From positions 2,199,501 to 2,263,500 of the forward strand of contig NZ_CP158299.1 in the NCBI RefSeq assembly GCF_040256395.1: a stretch of 64,000 nucleotides of DNA, read 5' to 3'. Made by a program: the position numbers and the translations under genes. The notes below the pieces were generated by a model that saw only the letters and a program-made list of their open reading frames with translations, was not told the origin of the DNA and did no database searches. Every line of letters starts with the position of its first letter. The stretch's first letter is position 1. This document shows, one piece after another, positions 56,532 to 64,000 of this stretch. The stretch comes from Deinococcus sonorensis KR-87. GTDB taxonomy: Bacteria; Deinococcota; Deinococci; Deinococcales; Deinococcaceae.

Positions 56532-57578
56532 ATGCGGATACGTCTCGACCCCTGGCCCGTGGACACCCAGAGCGGCCAGCTCTCTCTTCACGCCTTCAAT
56601 GGGGAGGCCATCGACATCGAGACGCCGAGGTGGGCGGCCATCGCCCCACGTGACATTCCCCAGCGCCTCAAGCGCGTCTATGTGGTGGACGGCAAGCCGC
56701 GCATGGAAGCCCGGCTGCTGATTGAGGACGATCAGGGGCAGAGCAGCTTTGCCGGGTACGGCGCGTTCGTGGCCGGCGCCGTGGACCTGTGCCCACACGG
56801 CAGCCGCCCCGCCGAGCTCAAGGACGTGCGGGTCCAGCGGGTCCTGGCCCACGGCGCCAACATGCAGCTCAGCCCGGTACAGCTGTCGCCGCGCAACCCC
56901 CATACCGGTCAGCTGGAGTACCGGCCGTCCGGGTTCCCGGCGGACCGGGACGAGGCCACGGCGCCGGCTGCCCACATCCAGGCACTGATGCTGGAGGCCG
57001 AGCAGCAGCTGTCGCACGGGCTGGCCAGCAGCGTCCCCTTCGACGAGGACGACGACCGCGAGGTGCTGAGCGCCCTGACCATCCAGGACGGCACCCTGCG
57101 CGGCCGCAACCTGGGCGGCGCGGTGGTCGGCTGCGTCAAGACGCTGCACACCATGTACATCGACCCGGGCCGCATGGAACTGCTGGCCCGCCTGAAGCCC
57201 GGCGAGCGCACCCCGATCCTGCACCTGCGCTACGGCCACAACCAGTTCACCCGCTTCTCGTGGTACGTGCGGCTGTGCGAGGCGCCGTTCCACCTGCACC
57301 CGCTGGCCGGCGTGATGCGGCTGGAGATGTACGCCCCGGAGGAGCCGGATTTCCTGCCGCCCATCGTACGGGCGGTCGCCAACGTGAGCGGGACCCTGCT
57401 GTGCCGGCTGGCCGGGCAGGCGCATAAGGACCCGCGCGCGCCACAGAACCTGATTCCCACCGCCGCTCTGGAAACCGCCATGGGCCGCAGCATGGGCGAC
57501 CTGAACCTGGTGACCCGGCGCATCCGGGCGCACATCGCCGCCGAGCTGGGAGCGGCGGTGCTGGGCGGGGTGGCCTGA
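56532..57578 (+). CDS. nurA: NurA nuclease
   Basis: 348 aa. NurA is a 5'-3' exonuclease/endonuclease that works with HerA in DNA end resection. [20 protein letters not shown] supplies the early Asp and Glu that bind Mn, and [40 protein letters not shown] plus [15 protein letters not shown] supply the later conserved block of the NurA domain. It overlaps herA by one base (TGATG). TAATCT seven bases before ATG 56532 marks a leaderless start. A NurA-HerA pair is known in Deinococcus radiodurans, where it contributes to recombination. Confidence 0.9.
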   Translation: MRIRLDPWPVDTQSGQLSLHAFNGEAIDIETPRWAAIAPRDIPQRLKRVYVVDGKPRMEARLLIEDDQGQSSFAGYGAFVAGAVDLCPHGSRPAELKDVRVQRVLAHGANMQLSPVQLSPRNPHTGQLEYRPSGFPADRDEATAPAAHIQALMLEAEQQLSHGLASSVPFDEDDDREVLSALTIQDGTLRGRNLGGAVVGCVKTLHTMYIDPGRMELLARLKPGERTPILHLRYGHNQFTRFSWYVRLCEAPFHLHPLAGVMRLEMYAPEEPDFLPPIVRAVANVSGTLLCRLAGQAHKDPRAPQNLIPTAALETAMGRSMGDLNLVTRRIRAHIAAELGAAVLGGVA

Positions 57579-59365
57579 TGCTGGGCCGGGTGCTGGGCAC
57601 CGAGGACGCCACGCCCACCAGCTTCTGGTTCCTGGTGGCCAGCGGCCAGAGCGTGCAGCTGGACGATCTGGTGGTGGCGCGTACCCGCCGCCCCGACGGG
57701 CTGGAAGTGGCGTTCTACGGGCTGGTGGAGAGCGTGCGCAAGCGGCACGAGGGCGTGAGCTTCGAGTCGGACGTGGAGGACGTGATGGCGGGCGTGCTGC
57801 CGGCCAGCGTCAGCTACGCCGCGCGGGTGCTGGTGACACGGGTGGATCCGGAGAACTTCGTGCCGCCGCAGCCGGGCGACCCGGTGCTGCACGCGCGCGG
57901 CGCCGACCTGCACATGGCGCTGTCCGCCGACAAGATGAAGGACGCGGCGTTCCCCGGCGGCCTGCTGGCCGACGGGCAGGTGATGCCGCTCAACTACCGC
58001 TTCGTGAACGGTGAGAGCGGCGGGCATATCAACATCTCCGGCATCTCCGGGGTGGCCACCAAGACCAGCTACGCGCTGTTCCTGCTGCACAGCATCTTCC
58101 GCAGCGGGGTGCTGGGCAAGGGCGCCAGCGACACCCGGGCCGTGATCTTCAACGTGAAGGGCGAGGACCTGATGTTCCTGGACCGGCCCAACCGCAGCGC
58201 CAGCGAGATCGAGGCGGGCGTGCAGCGCGGCAAGGGGCTGGCCGCCAACCGCTACCAGTTGCTGGGTCTGCCGCAGGAACCATTCCGCGACGTGCAGTTC
58301 CTGGCGCCGCCCCGGCCGGGCGGCACCGGCAGCAGCATCGTGCCGCACGTGGAGCAGCGCACCAGCGGGGTCACGCCGTTCGTGTTCACCCTGCGCGAGT
58401 TCTGCCGGCGCCGGATGCTGCCCTACAGCTTCGCGGACCGCGACAGCAGCCTGAACCTGGGCTTCGTGATCGGCAGCATCGAGGAGAAGCTCTTCCGGCT
58501 CAGCCGGGACGGGGAGCAGCCGTACCTGACCGTGGCCGACTGGAAGCCCGACACCGACGTGATGCTGGACGAGGAACTCCAGTTCAGCGAACTCGGCGAG
58601 GTCCGCGTGGACACCTTCCCGAAGCTGGTCAGCTACCTGGAATACAAGCTGCTGGACGAGAACGACGGCAACGGCGACCCGCGCTGGGTGGGCAAGCAGG
58701 CCCCGGCGACCCTTCAGGCGTTCATCCGGCGGCTGCGCGGCGTGCAGAAGCACCTCGCGCCGCTGATCCGCGGCGACCTCAGCGCGGCCCAGGCGGCCCA
58801 GTATCGCCCGGACCTGACCCGCCCCGACCGGCAGCTGAGCGTGGTGGACATTCACAAACTGTCCGGGCACGGCCAGATGTTCGTGGTGGGGGTGCTGCTG
58901 CGCGACCTGTTCGAGTACAAGGAGCGCACCGGGCGCAGCAACACCATCTTCGTGGTGCTGGACGAGCTGAACAAGTACGCCCCGCGCGAGGGCGACAGTC
59001 CGATCAAAGACGTGCTGCTGGACATCGCTGAGCGTGGCCGGTCCCTGGGCATCATCCTGATCGGGGCGCAGCAGACCGCCTCAGAGGTGGAGCGCCGCAT
59101 CGTGAGCAACGCGGCCATCCGGGTGGTGGGCCGCCTGGACATGGCCGAGGCCGAGCGCCCCGAGTACCGCTTCCTGCCGCAGAGCTTCCGCGCCCGGGCC
59201 GGTATTCTGCAGCCGGGCAGCATGCTGGTCAGCCAGCCGGACGTGCCGAATCCGGTGCTGGTGAACTACCCGTTCCCCGCTTGGGCCACCCGCCCCGACG
59301 AGGTGGAGCAGGTGACAGAGGCGGCCGAGGTGGAAGGCAGTATGCGCGACCTGTTCGGGCTGTAA
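57578..59365 (+). CDS. herA: HerA helicase/translocase ATPase
   Basis: 595 aa hexameric DNA translocase of the FtsK-HerA family. An N-terminal HAS barrel ([27 protein letters not shown]-type strands) is followed by Walker [18 protein letters not shown], an unusual form with GVATKTS instead of GxxGxGKS, Walker [14 protein letters not shown], and the sensor region ISGARRTAS-like [18 protein letters not shown]. It couples ATP hydrolysis to DNA movement through NurA. The overlapping start with nurA ensures coordinated synthesis. Confidence 0.9.
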   Translation: MLGRVLGTEDATPTSFWFLVASGQSVQLDDLVVARTRRPDGLEVAFYGLVESVRKRHEGVSFESDVEDVMAGVLPASVSYAARVLVTRVDPENFVPPQPGDPVLHARGADLHMALSADKMKDAAFPGGLLADGQVMPLNYRFVNGESGGHINISGISGVATKTSYALFLLHSIFRSGVLGKGASDTRAVIFNVKGEDLMFLDRPNRSASEIEAGVQRGKGLAANRYQLLGLPQEPFRDVQFLAPPRPGGTGSSIVPHVEQRTSGVTPFVFTLREFCRRRMLPYSFADRDSSLNLGFVIGSIEEKLFRLSRDGEQPYLTVADWKPDTDVMLDEELQFSELGEVRVDTFPKLVSYLEYKLLDENDGNGDPRWVGKQAPATLQAFIRRLRGVQKHLAPLIRGDLSAAQAAQYRPDLTRPDRQLSVVDIHKLSGHGQMFVVGVLLRDLFEYKERTGRSNTIFVVLDELNKYAPREGDSPIKDVLLDIAERGRSLGIILIGAQQTASEVERRIVSNAAIRVVGRLDMAEAERPEYRFLPQSFRARAGILQPGSMLVSQPDVPNPVLVNYPFPAWATRPDEVEQVTEAAEVEGSMRDLFGL

Positions 59366-59400
59366 CCAGGGGCAGAGCGGTGGGCGGAGCAGGGCGTCAA

Positions 59401-59420
59401 GCACCGGGCCGCCCCGGTGC
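59401..59420 (+). terminator. Terminator of nurA-herA
   Basis: GCACCGGG (59401-59408) and CCCGGTGC (59413-59420) form an 8-bp stem with a CCGC loop, 35 bases after the herA stop. No U-run follows. Confidence 0.6.
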
Positions 59421-59551
59421 ACGGAGAGGCGGATTGGAGACTCTGTATCAACGGGCAGGCCGTCCTGCCCGGCAGAATGAAGACCAGAGACGCTGGGCGA
59501 AGGAGGGCATCATCCTGCCAGCTGAAGCTTAGCCTCTGCCCTTCTGCCCTT

Positions 59552-59863
59552 TCAGCTGCCTTTTCCCCAGCTCAGCGTGACCTGCACCTGGGCTTCGGCG
59601 TCGGCCACCAGTTTCAGCACGCTGCCGGACTTGATGGTCAGGCCCAGCGTGACGCTGATCTGGGCCGGGTCCAGGCCGTTCAGGCCGTCGTAGAGGCGCT
59701 GCAGCACCGCCCGCATGCTGTTCACGGCCTCCCCGAAATCCTCCAGAGGGGTACCGAGGGCCTGGGCATGGGCCTGCACCGTGGTCGGGGCGTCCACCAG
59801 CAGCACCACCCCGCCGTCCTCCATGTTCACCTGGAAGGCCACCTCGGGCCTGGATGTGGTCAT
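59552..59863 (-). CDS. Small protein resembling trypsin-co-occurring domain 1 (CU044_2847 type)
   Basis: 103 aa. The arrangement of an N-terminal strand ([20 protein letters not shown]), a helical middle ([19 protein letters not shown]) and the C-terminal [20 protein letters not shown] followed by VQVTLSW resembles the Trypco1/CU044_2847 family, which often lies beside trypsin-like proteases. No protease gene is adjacent here. TACGCT five bases before ATG 59863 marks a leaderless start. The family match is from pattern memory and is only moderately sure; function unknown. Confidence 0.6.
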   Translation of the reverse strand: MTTSRPEVAFQVNMEDGGVVLLVDAPTTVQAHAQALGTPLEDFGEAVNSMRAVLQRLYDGLNGLDPAQISVTLGLTIKSGSVLKLVADAEAQVQVTLSWGKGS

Positions 59864-59917
59864 GGGTCAGCGTACCGCAGGGCATCTGGCTGTGCATCAG
59901 GCGCTACCCTGGGCCGC

Positions 59918-60628
59918 ATGAGTGTCCACCTGAATGCCAGTGAAGGCCAGATTGCCCCCACCGTCCTGCTCCCCGGCGACCCGCTGCGCGCCCAGCACAT
60001 CGCCCAGACGTTCTTCGACAACCCGGTGCAGCACAACTCGGTGCGCGGCATGCTCGGCTACACCGGCACCTACCGGGGCCAGCCGGTGAGCGTGCAGGGC
60101 ACCGGCATGGGCATCGCCAGCGCCAGCATCTACACCCACGAGCTGATTCACAGCTACGGGGTCCAGACGCTGGTGCGGGTCGGCACCTGCGGGTCGTACC
60201 AGACGGGCGTGCACGTCCGCGATCTGGTGCTGGCGCAGGCCGCCTGCACCGACAGCAACGTCAACCGCATTCGCTTCCAGGGGCTGGATTACGCCCCCAT
60301 CGCGGACTTCGGGCTGCTGATGGCCGCGTACCAGCGGGCCCAGGCGCACGGCTTCAGCACGCACGTCGGGAACATCGTTTCCAGCGACACCTTCTACCAG
60401 GACAACCCGGGCGTGATGCAGCGCTGGGCCGAGTACGGCGTGCTGGCCGTCGAGATGGAGGCGGCCGGGCTGTACACCATCGCCGCGAAGGCCGGCGTGC
60501 GCGCCCTGACCGTCCTGACCGTCAGCGACCACCTGATCACCCACGAGGAGACGACCGCCGAGGAACGTCAGACCACCTTCAACCAGATGATCGAGGTGGC
60601 GCTGGAGGCCGCGCTGGGCCTCAGCTGA
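59918..60628 (+). CDS. deoD: Purine nucleoside phosphorylase, DeoD type
   Basis: 236 aa hexameric PNP; splits purine (deoxy)nucleosides with phosphate to base and (deoxy)ribose-1-phosphate. [63 protein letters not shown] and the Asp in [18 protein letters not shown] are the family set. TACCCT seven bases before ATG 59918 indicates a leaderless start. It is convergent with an HNH gene and shares a strong terminator. It belongs with purH, dgt and mtnN to purine handling in this window. Confidence 0.96.
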   Translation: MSVHLNASEGQIAPTVLLPGDPLRAQHIAQTFFDNPVQHNSVRGMLGYTGTYRGQPVSVQGTGMGIASASIYTHELIHSYGVQTLVRVGTCGSYQTGVHVRDLVLAQAACTDSNVNRIRFQGLDYAPIADFGLLMAAYQRAQAHGFSTHVGNIVSSDTFYQDNPGVMQRWAEYGVLAVEMEAAGLYTIAAKAGVRALTVLTVSDHLITHEETTAEERQTTFNQMIEVALEAALGLS

Positions 60629-60637
60629 GCGGATATG

Positions 60638-60674
60638 AGGGAGGGGGCCGGAACAGCATTCCGGCCCCCTCCCT
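60638..60674. terminator. Strong bidirectional terminator between deoD and the HNH gene
   Basis: A 16-bp stem (60638-60653 with 60659-60674) with a 5-base loop (CAGCA) ends at the stop codon of the HNH gene. Each strand carries purine- or pyrimidine-rich arms of GGGAGGGGG type. Confidence 0.85.
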
Positions 60675-60953
60675 TCATTTCACCCGCACGCCCTTGCTGC
60701 CCGGCTGGGTCCGCACCCACTTCACGAAGCGCTGCACCTCGGGCTGCTGCCGCAGCGCCTCCAGGCTGCTCAGGTCGCGGCCCAGCTCATGGTTGGAGTA
60801 CAGGCGGTGCAGCATCTTGTGGCAGGGCGGACACAGCTGAGCGGTGGGCAGGTCCACCACCCGCTCGCCCCGCCGCCGGCCCACCACCCGCGGCACCAGA
60901 TGGTGCAGGGTGGTGCGCGGCACGTCCCGGCCACACAGTTCGCACAGTGCCAT
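60675..60953 (-). CDS. HNH endonuclease-family protein
   Basis: 92 aa. Cys4 and Cys7 (CELCGR), His17-His18 (LHHLVPR), and Cys41-Cys44-His45 (CPPCHKM) with Asn54-His55 form a compact HNH (beta-beta-alpha metal) unit with a structural zinc site. Such small proteins cut DNA, sometimes as part of repair or restriction, but many are uncharacterised. It follows the deacetylase gene with a 12-base gap on the same strand and is likely co-transcribed. Host function unknown. Confidence 0.85.
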   Translation of the reverse strand: MALCELCGRDVPRTTLHHLVPRVVGRRRGERVVDLPTAQLCPPCHKMLHRLYSNHELGRDLSSLEALRQQPEVQRFVKWVRTQPGSKGVRVK

Positions 60954-60965
60954 CAGCGCCCGGGT

Positions 60966-61829
<864 letters not shown>

Positions 61830-61860
61830 AGCGGTCAGTGTAGCCACTTTGCTGCCGGCC

Positions 61861-62073
61861 TCATCCGTCTGCCTCCGCCGCGGCCAGCGTCAGCCCGCGC
61901 TGGTAGAAGTCCCAGCACTCGGCGGTCCAGCTCTCGTAGATGCGCCGCTCGTTCGCCCGGTCGGCGGCCTCCAGCGCGTGCCCCAGCGCCTGAAAGAAGC
62001 GGCTGCCCTGCTCCTGCATCGCCCGCGCGGTCCAGTAGCGTTCGCCGCGCATCATCTGCTCCACCTGACTCAT
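61861..62073 (-). CDS. Small acidic helical protein of unknown function
   Basis: 70 aa from ATG 62071-62073: MSQVEQMMRGERYWTARAMQ then SRFFQALGHALEAADRANER and ESWTAECWDFYQRGLTLAAA. It is all-helical, with several tryptophans and one cysteine. It is divergent from the ParA-like gene by about 28 bases. No family is recognised. It precedes the PIG-L gene by 31 bases on the same strand. Confidence 0.6.
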   Translation of the reverse strand: MSQVEQMMRGERYWTARAMQEQGSRFFQALGHALEAADRANERRIYESWTAECWDFYQRGLTLAAAEADG

Positions 62074-62101
62074 GAACAAATTCTGCCTGCTACCTTGAGC
62101 C

Positions 62102-62731
62102 ATGTCTGCCGTCGTGGCCATCACATCTGAAAAAGGCGGCGTGGGCAAGAGCACCCTCAGCGTCCATCTCACCGGCGCGCTCGCGGAACGGGGCCTGAAC
62201 GTCGTGCTGATCGACGAGGACGGCCGGGTCGGCTCCAGCGTGGGCTGGGCCCGCCGGGCCGCGCAGCACGGCCCCGGCCCCGGCCTGCCGTTCGAGGTTC
62301 TGCTGCCCGACGAGGTCCGGCCCAAACGGCTGCGCGAACTGGACGCGGTGCTGATCGACACCGAGGGTCGCCCCAAGCGCCGTGAGCTGCGCGACCTGTC
62401 GGAGCGGGCCGACGTGATCCTGCTGCCCAGCGGCGTCAGCACCCTGGAGCTGGAAAGCACCCTGCACCTGGCCGAGTATCTGGTGGGGGAGGGCGGGGCG
62501 CGGCGCAAGCTGCGGGTGGTGCTCAACCGGGTGCCGCCGGTGGGGCAGGCCGGCGCCCAGGCCCGCGAGGACCTGCGCGACGCGGGCCTGACCGTCTGCA
62601 ACACGCTGGTGCGTCAATACGCGGTGTACGTGCGGGCGGCGGAACTGGGCGTGCTGTGCCGCGACCTGCCGGACGAGCGCGCCGCCCAGGCCTGGGCCGA
62701 CATCGTGAGCCTGTCGAGGGAAGTGCTGTGA
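62102..62731 (+). CDS. ParA-family ATPase
   Basis: 209 aa P-loop ATPase of the Soj/MinD kind. Deviant Walker A KGGVGKSTLSVHLTGALAER, A' motif VVLIDEDGRVGSS (Asp-rich) and Walker B LDAVLIDTEGR are present; the C-terminal half is shorter than plasmid ParA proteins. ParA proteins position DNA or protein cargo on the nucleoid. TACCTT ends five bases before ATG 62102. A small basic partner follows; no parS-like repeat was found near. Confidence 0.88.
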   Translation: MSAVVAITSEKGGVGKSTLSVHLTGALAERGLNVVLIDEDGRVGSSVGWARRAAQHGPGPGLPFEVLLPDEVRPKRLRELDAVLIDTEGRPKRRELRDLSERADVILLPSGVSTLELESTLHLAEYLVGEGGARRKLRVVLNRVPPVGQAGAQAREDLRDAGLTVCNTLVRQYAVYVRAAELGVLCRDLPDERAAQAWADIVSLSREVL

Positions 62732-62746
62732 GCGGGGGGAGAGCGC

Positions 62747-62971
62747 ATGGCTAAGCGGTTCGCCTATCTGGACGGTCAGAAGCTCAAGCGCAAGGAGGCG
62801 GAGAAGCTGTCCAGCACCGAGCGGCTGGAGATGGTGTACGTCCGCAAGGAGACGCTGCGCGCGGTCTGGCGGCAGCTGGACCGGGGCCGCAGCGGCAACA
62901 TGAACGAGCTGATCGAGGACCTGCTGCTCCGCTGGCTGGGCGAACAGGAGCGGCGCTCGAAGGACCACTGA
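62747..62971 (+). CDS. Small basic protein, likely partner of the ParA-like ATPase
   Basis: 74 aa, strongly basic N-terminal (KRFAYLDGQKLKRKEAEKLS) and acidic C-terminal helices (NMNELIEDLLLRWLGEQERR). The layout of a strand, then helix pair with MNELIEDLLL is reminiscent of ribbon-helix-helix DNA-binding proteins that serve as ParB substitutes. It starts 15 bases after the ATPase gene and has GGGGGGAGAG upstream. DNA binding is inferred, not shown. Confidence 0.65.
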   Translation: MAKRFAYLDGQKLKRKEAEKLSSTERLEMVYVRKETLRAVWRQLDRGRSGNMNELIEDLLLRWLGEQERRSKDH

Positions 62972-63020
62972 CGCGGCGGCTCGGGGCAACTTCTGGCGGC
63001 CGGGCGGCGTACCCTGCCTC

Positions 63021-63785
63021 ATGACGAGCCCCTCTCCGGCCCTGGAGCTGCAGCACCTCCGCAAGACCTTCTCGGGCCGGCCCGCCGTGGACCGGCTCAG
63101 CCTGACGGTGCCGCCGGGCGAGCTGTATGCCCTGCTCGGCACCAACGGGGCCGGCAAGACCACCACCCTGCGAATGATCGCCGGCCTGCTGGCCCCGGAC
63201 GGCGGCGACGTGCGGATCTACGGCCACAGCGTGTTGAAAGAGCCGCTGGAGGCCAAGCGGCGGCTGGCCTACCTGCCGGACGACCCGATGCTGTACGGCA
63301 AGCTGCGCCCGGCCGAGTACCTGGAGTTCGTGGCGGGCCTGTGGGGCATTCCGGCCGCCCAGGCGGCCCCCGAGGCCGAACGGCTGCTGCGCTGGCTGGA
63401 CCTGTGGTCGCACGGGTCGGAGCTGACCGAGGGCTTCTCCAGGGGCATGAAACAGAAGCTGGCGCTGGCCGGCGCGCTGATCCACCAGCCGAGCCTGCTG
63501 CTGCTGGACGAGCCGCTGACCGGCCTGGACGCGGCGGCCGCCCGTCAGGTCAAGGACGCGCTGCGCGACTTCGTGGAGCGGGGCGGCGCGGTGGTGCTGA
63601 CCACCCACATCATGGAGGTGGCCGAGCGACTCTCGGACCGCATCGGGGTGATCCGGGGCGGGGAGCTGATCGCCGAGGGCACGCTGGAGCAGCTGCGCGC
63701 CCGGGCCGGGCACGCGGGTGCCGGCTCGCTCGAGGACGTGTTCCTGGAACTGGTTCAGACTCCGGACGCCGATGTCGTCGCCTGA
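63021..63785 (+). CDS. ABC transporter ATP-binding protein
   Basis: 254 aa. Walker A GTNGAGKTTTLRMIAGLLAP, signature FSRGMKQKLALAGALIHQPS (a variant of LSGGQ common in CcmA/NodI-like exporters) and Walker B LLLLDEPLTGLDAAAARQ are clear. TACCCT five bases before ATG 63021 marks a leaderless start. The permease gene overlaps its end by 14 bases, so both form one transporter, probably an exporter of the ABC-2 type. The substrate is unknown. Confidence 0.93.
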   Translation: MTSPSPALELQHLRKTFSGRPAVDRLSLTVPPGELYALLGTNGAGKTTTLRMIAGLLAPDGGDVRIYGHSVLKEPLEAKRRLAYLPDDPMLYGKLRPAEYLEFVAGLWGIPAAQAAPEAERLLRWLDLWSHGSELTEGFSRGMKQKLALAGALIHQPSLLLLDEPLTGLDAAAARQVKDALRDFVERGGAVVLTTHIMEVAERLSDRIGVIRGGELIAEGTLEQLRARAGHAGAGSLEDVFLELVQTPDADVVA

Positions 63786-64000
63786 GCGCCCCTGGACGGC
63801 CCGGCGGGGCACGCCGGCCCGGCCCGGCTCGCTGCTATGGCTGCTGCGGATGCAGCTGCGGGTCAGCTGGCGCGTCCTGCTGGCTCAGCGCAGCACCCGC
63901 ATCCTGGCGCTGGTGGCGGTGGGCCTGCTGGTGTTTGGGGCCGTGGCGGCGGCCCCCTGGCTGTGGCAGCTGCGCGGTCCGCTGGCGGCGCTGGGGCAGC
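63772..64000 (+). CDS. ABC transporter permease, N-terminal part
   Basis: Starts at ATG 63772 inside the ATP-binding gene and runs off the window end. The first 76 codons encode a basic N terminus (SSPERPWTARRGTPARPGSL) and a first membrane helix (ILALVAVGLLVFGAVAAAPW). The layout fits the transmembrane partner of the preceding ATPase. No family can be given from this fragment. Confidence 0.75.
   Translation, partial: MSSPERPWTARRGTPARPGSLLWLLRMQLRVSWRVLLAQRSTRILALVAVGLLVFGAVAAAPWLWQLRGPLAALGQ

Overview
The window looks like a chromosomal segment of a Deinococcus species. The evidence is the very high GC content, the dense operons with ATGA/GTGA overlaps, the bacillithiol-type genes (bshC, a PIG-L deacetylase), the RecN and NurA-HerA repair genes, and above all the many genes whose -10 box (TANNNT) lies 5-7 bases before the start codon. 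That spacing is the hallmark of leaderless transcription described for Deinococcus. No rRNA, CRISPR array, insertion sequence or prophage was seen.

Layout. 0-6 kb (minus strand): the start of a peptide-type solute-binding protein, then a complete branched-chain amino acid ABC operon (livK-livH-livM-livG-livF). 6-9.7 kb: folD and purH (minus), then uppP (plus). 9.7-12.1 kb: a TPR/BTAD regulator divergent from two tiny coupled genes that share a PIDFG motif; one is an exported protein made of four 13-residue repeats. I read this as a candidate peptide-signalling module and it is the most interesting locus here. 12.1-16.4 kb: a sugar ABC transporter with a LacI-type regulator and matching operators. 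16.6-24 kb: a tandemly duplicated HspR, Nudix, phosphoesterase, M20 peptidase, a PurN-like gene, an aldo/keto reductase, tRNA-Ser(GGA) and small envelope proteins. 24-32.3 kb: a T-box-controlled glycyl-tRNA synthetase, a CrtI-like oxidoreductase, an MFS transporter, dGTPase, a divergent ClC protein and coaE. 32.4-41.8 kb: an exported TPR protein, acyl-CoA dehydrogenase, VanW, a PRC-barrel/LEA-like stress protein, recN and a PrcB-domain lipoprotein. 41.9-47.3 kb: bshC-crp, a TagA/WecG glycosyltransferase, an AraC regulator and a divergent MFS transporter. 47.6-56.4 kb: glgX, an alpha-amylase-family enzyme, an NmrA/HxlR pair, mtnN-lrgA-lrgB, an MBL hydrolase and a PII protein lacking Tyr51. 56.5-64 kb: nurA-herA, deoD, HNH, PIG-L deacetylase, a ParA-like ATPase with a small partner, and the start of an ABC exporter.

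Themes. Nutrient uptake (amino acids, sugars, alpha-glucans) sits beside purine and one-carbon metabolism (purH, folD, purN-like, deoD, mtnN, dgt), DNA repair and stress functions. Three genes (tagA, the MFS gene at 46 kb, the MBL gene at 55.2 kb) are preceded by a 9-18-codon mini-ORF whose stop codon overlaps their start codon; two of these mini-ORFs appear leaderless. Solute-binding protein genes are followed by strong hairpins that would lower expression of the downstream permeases.
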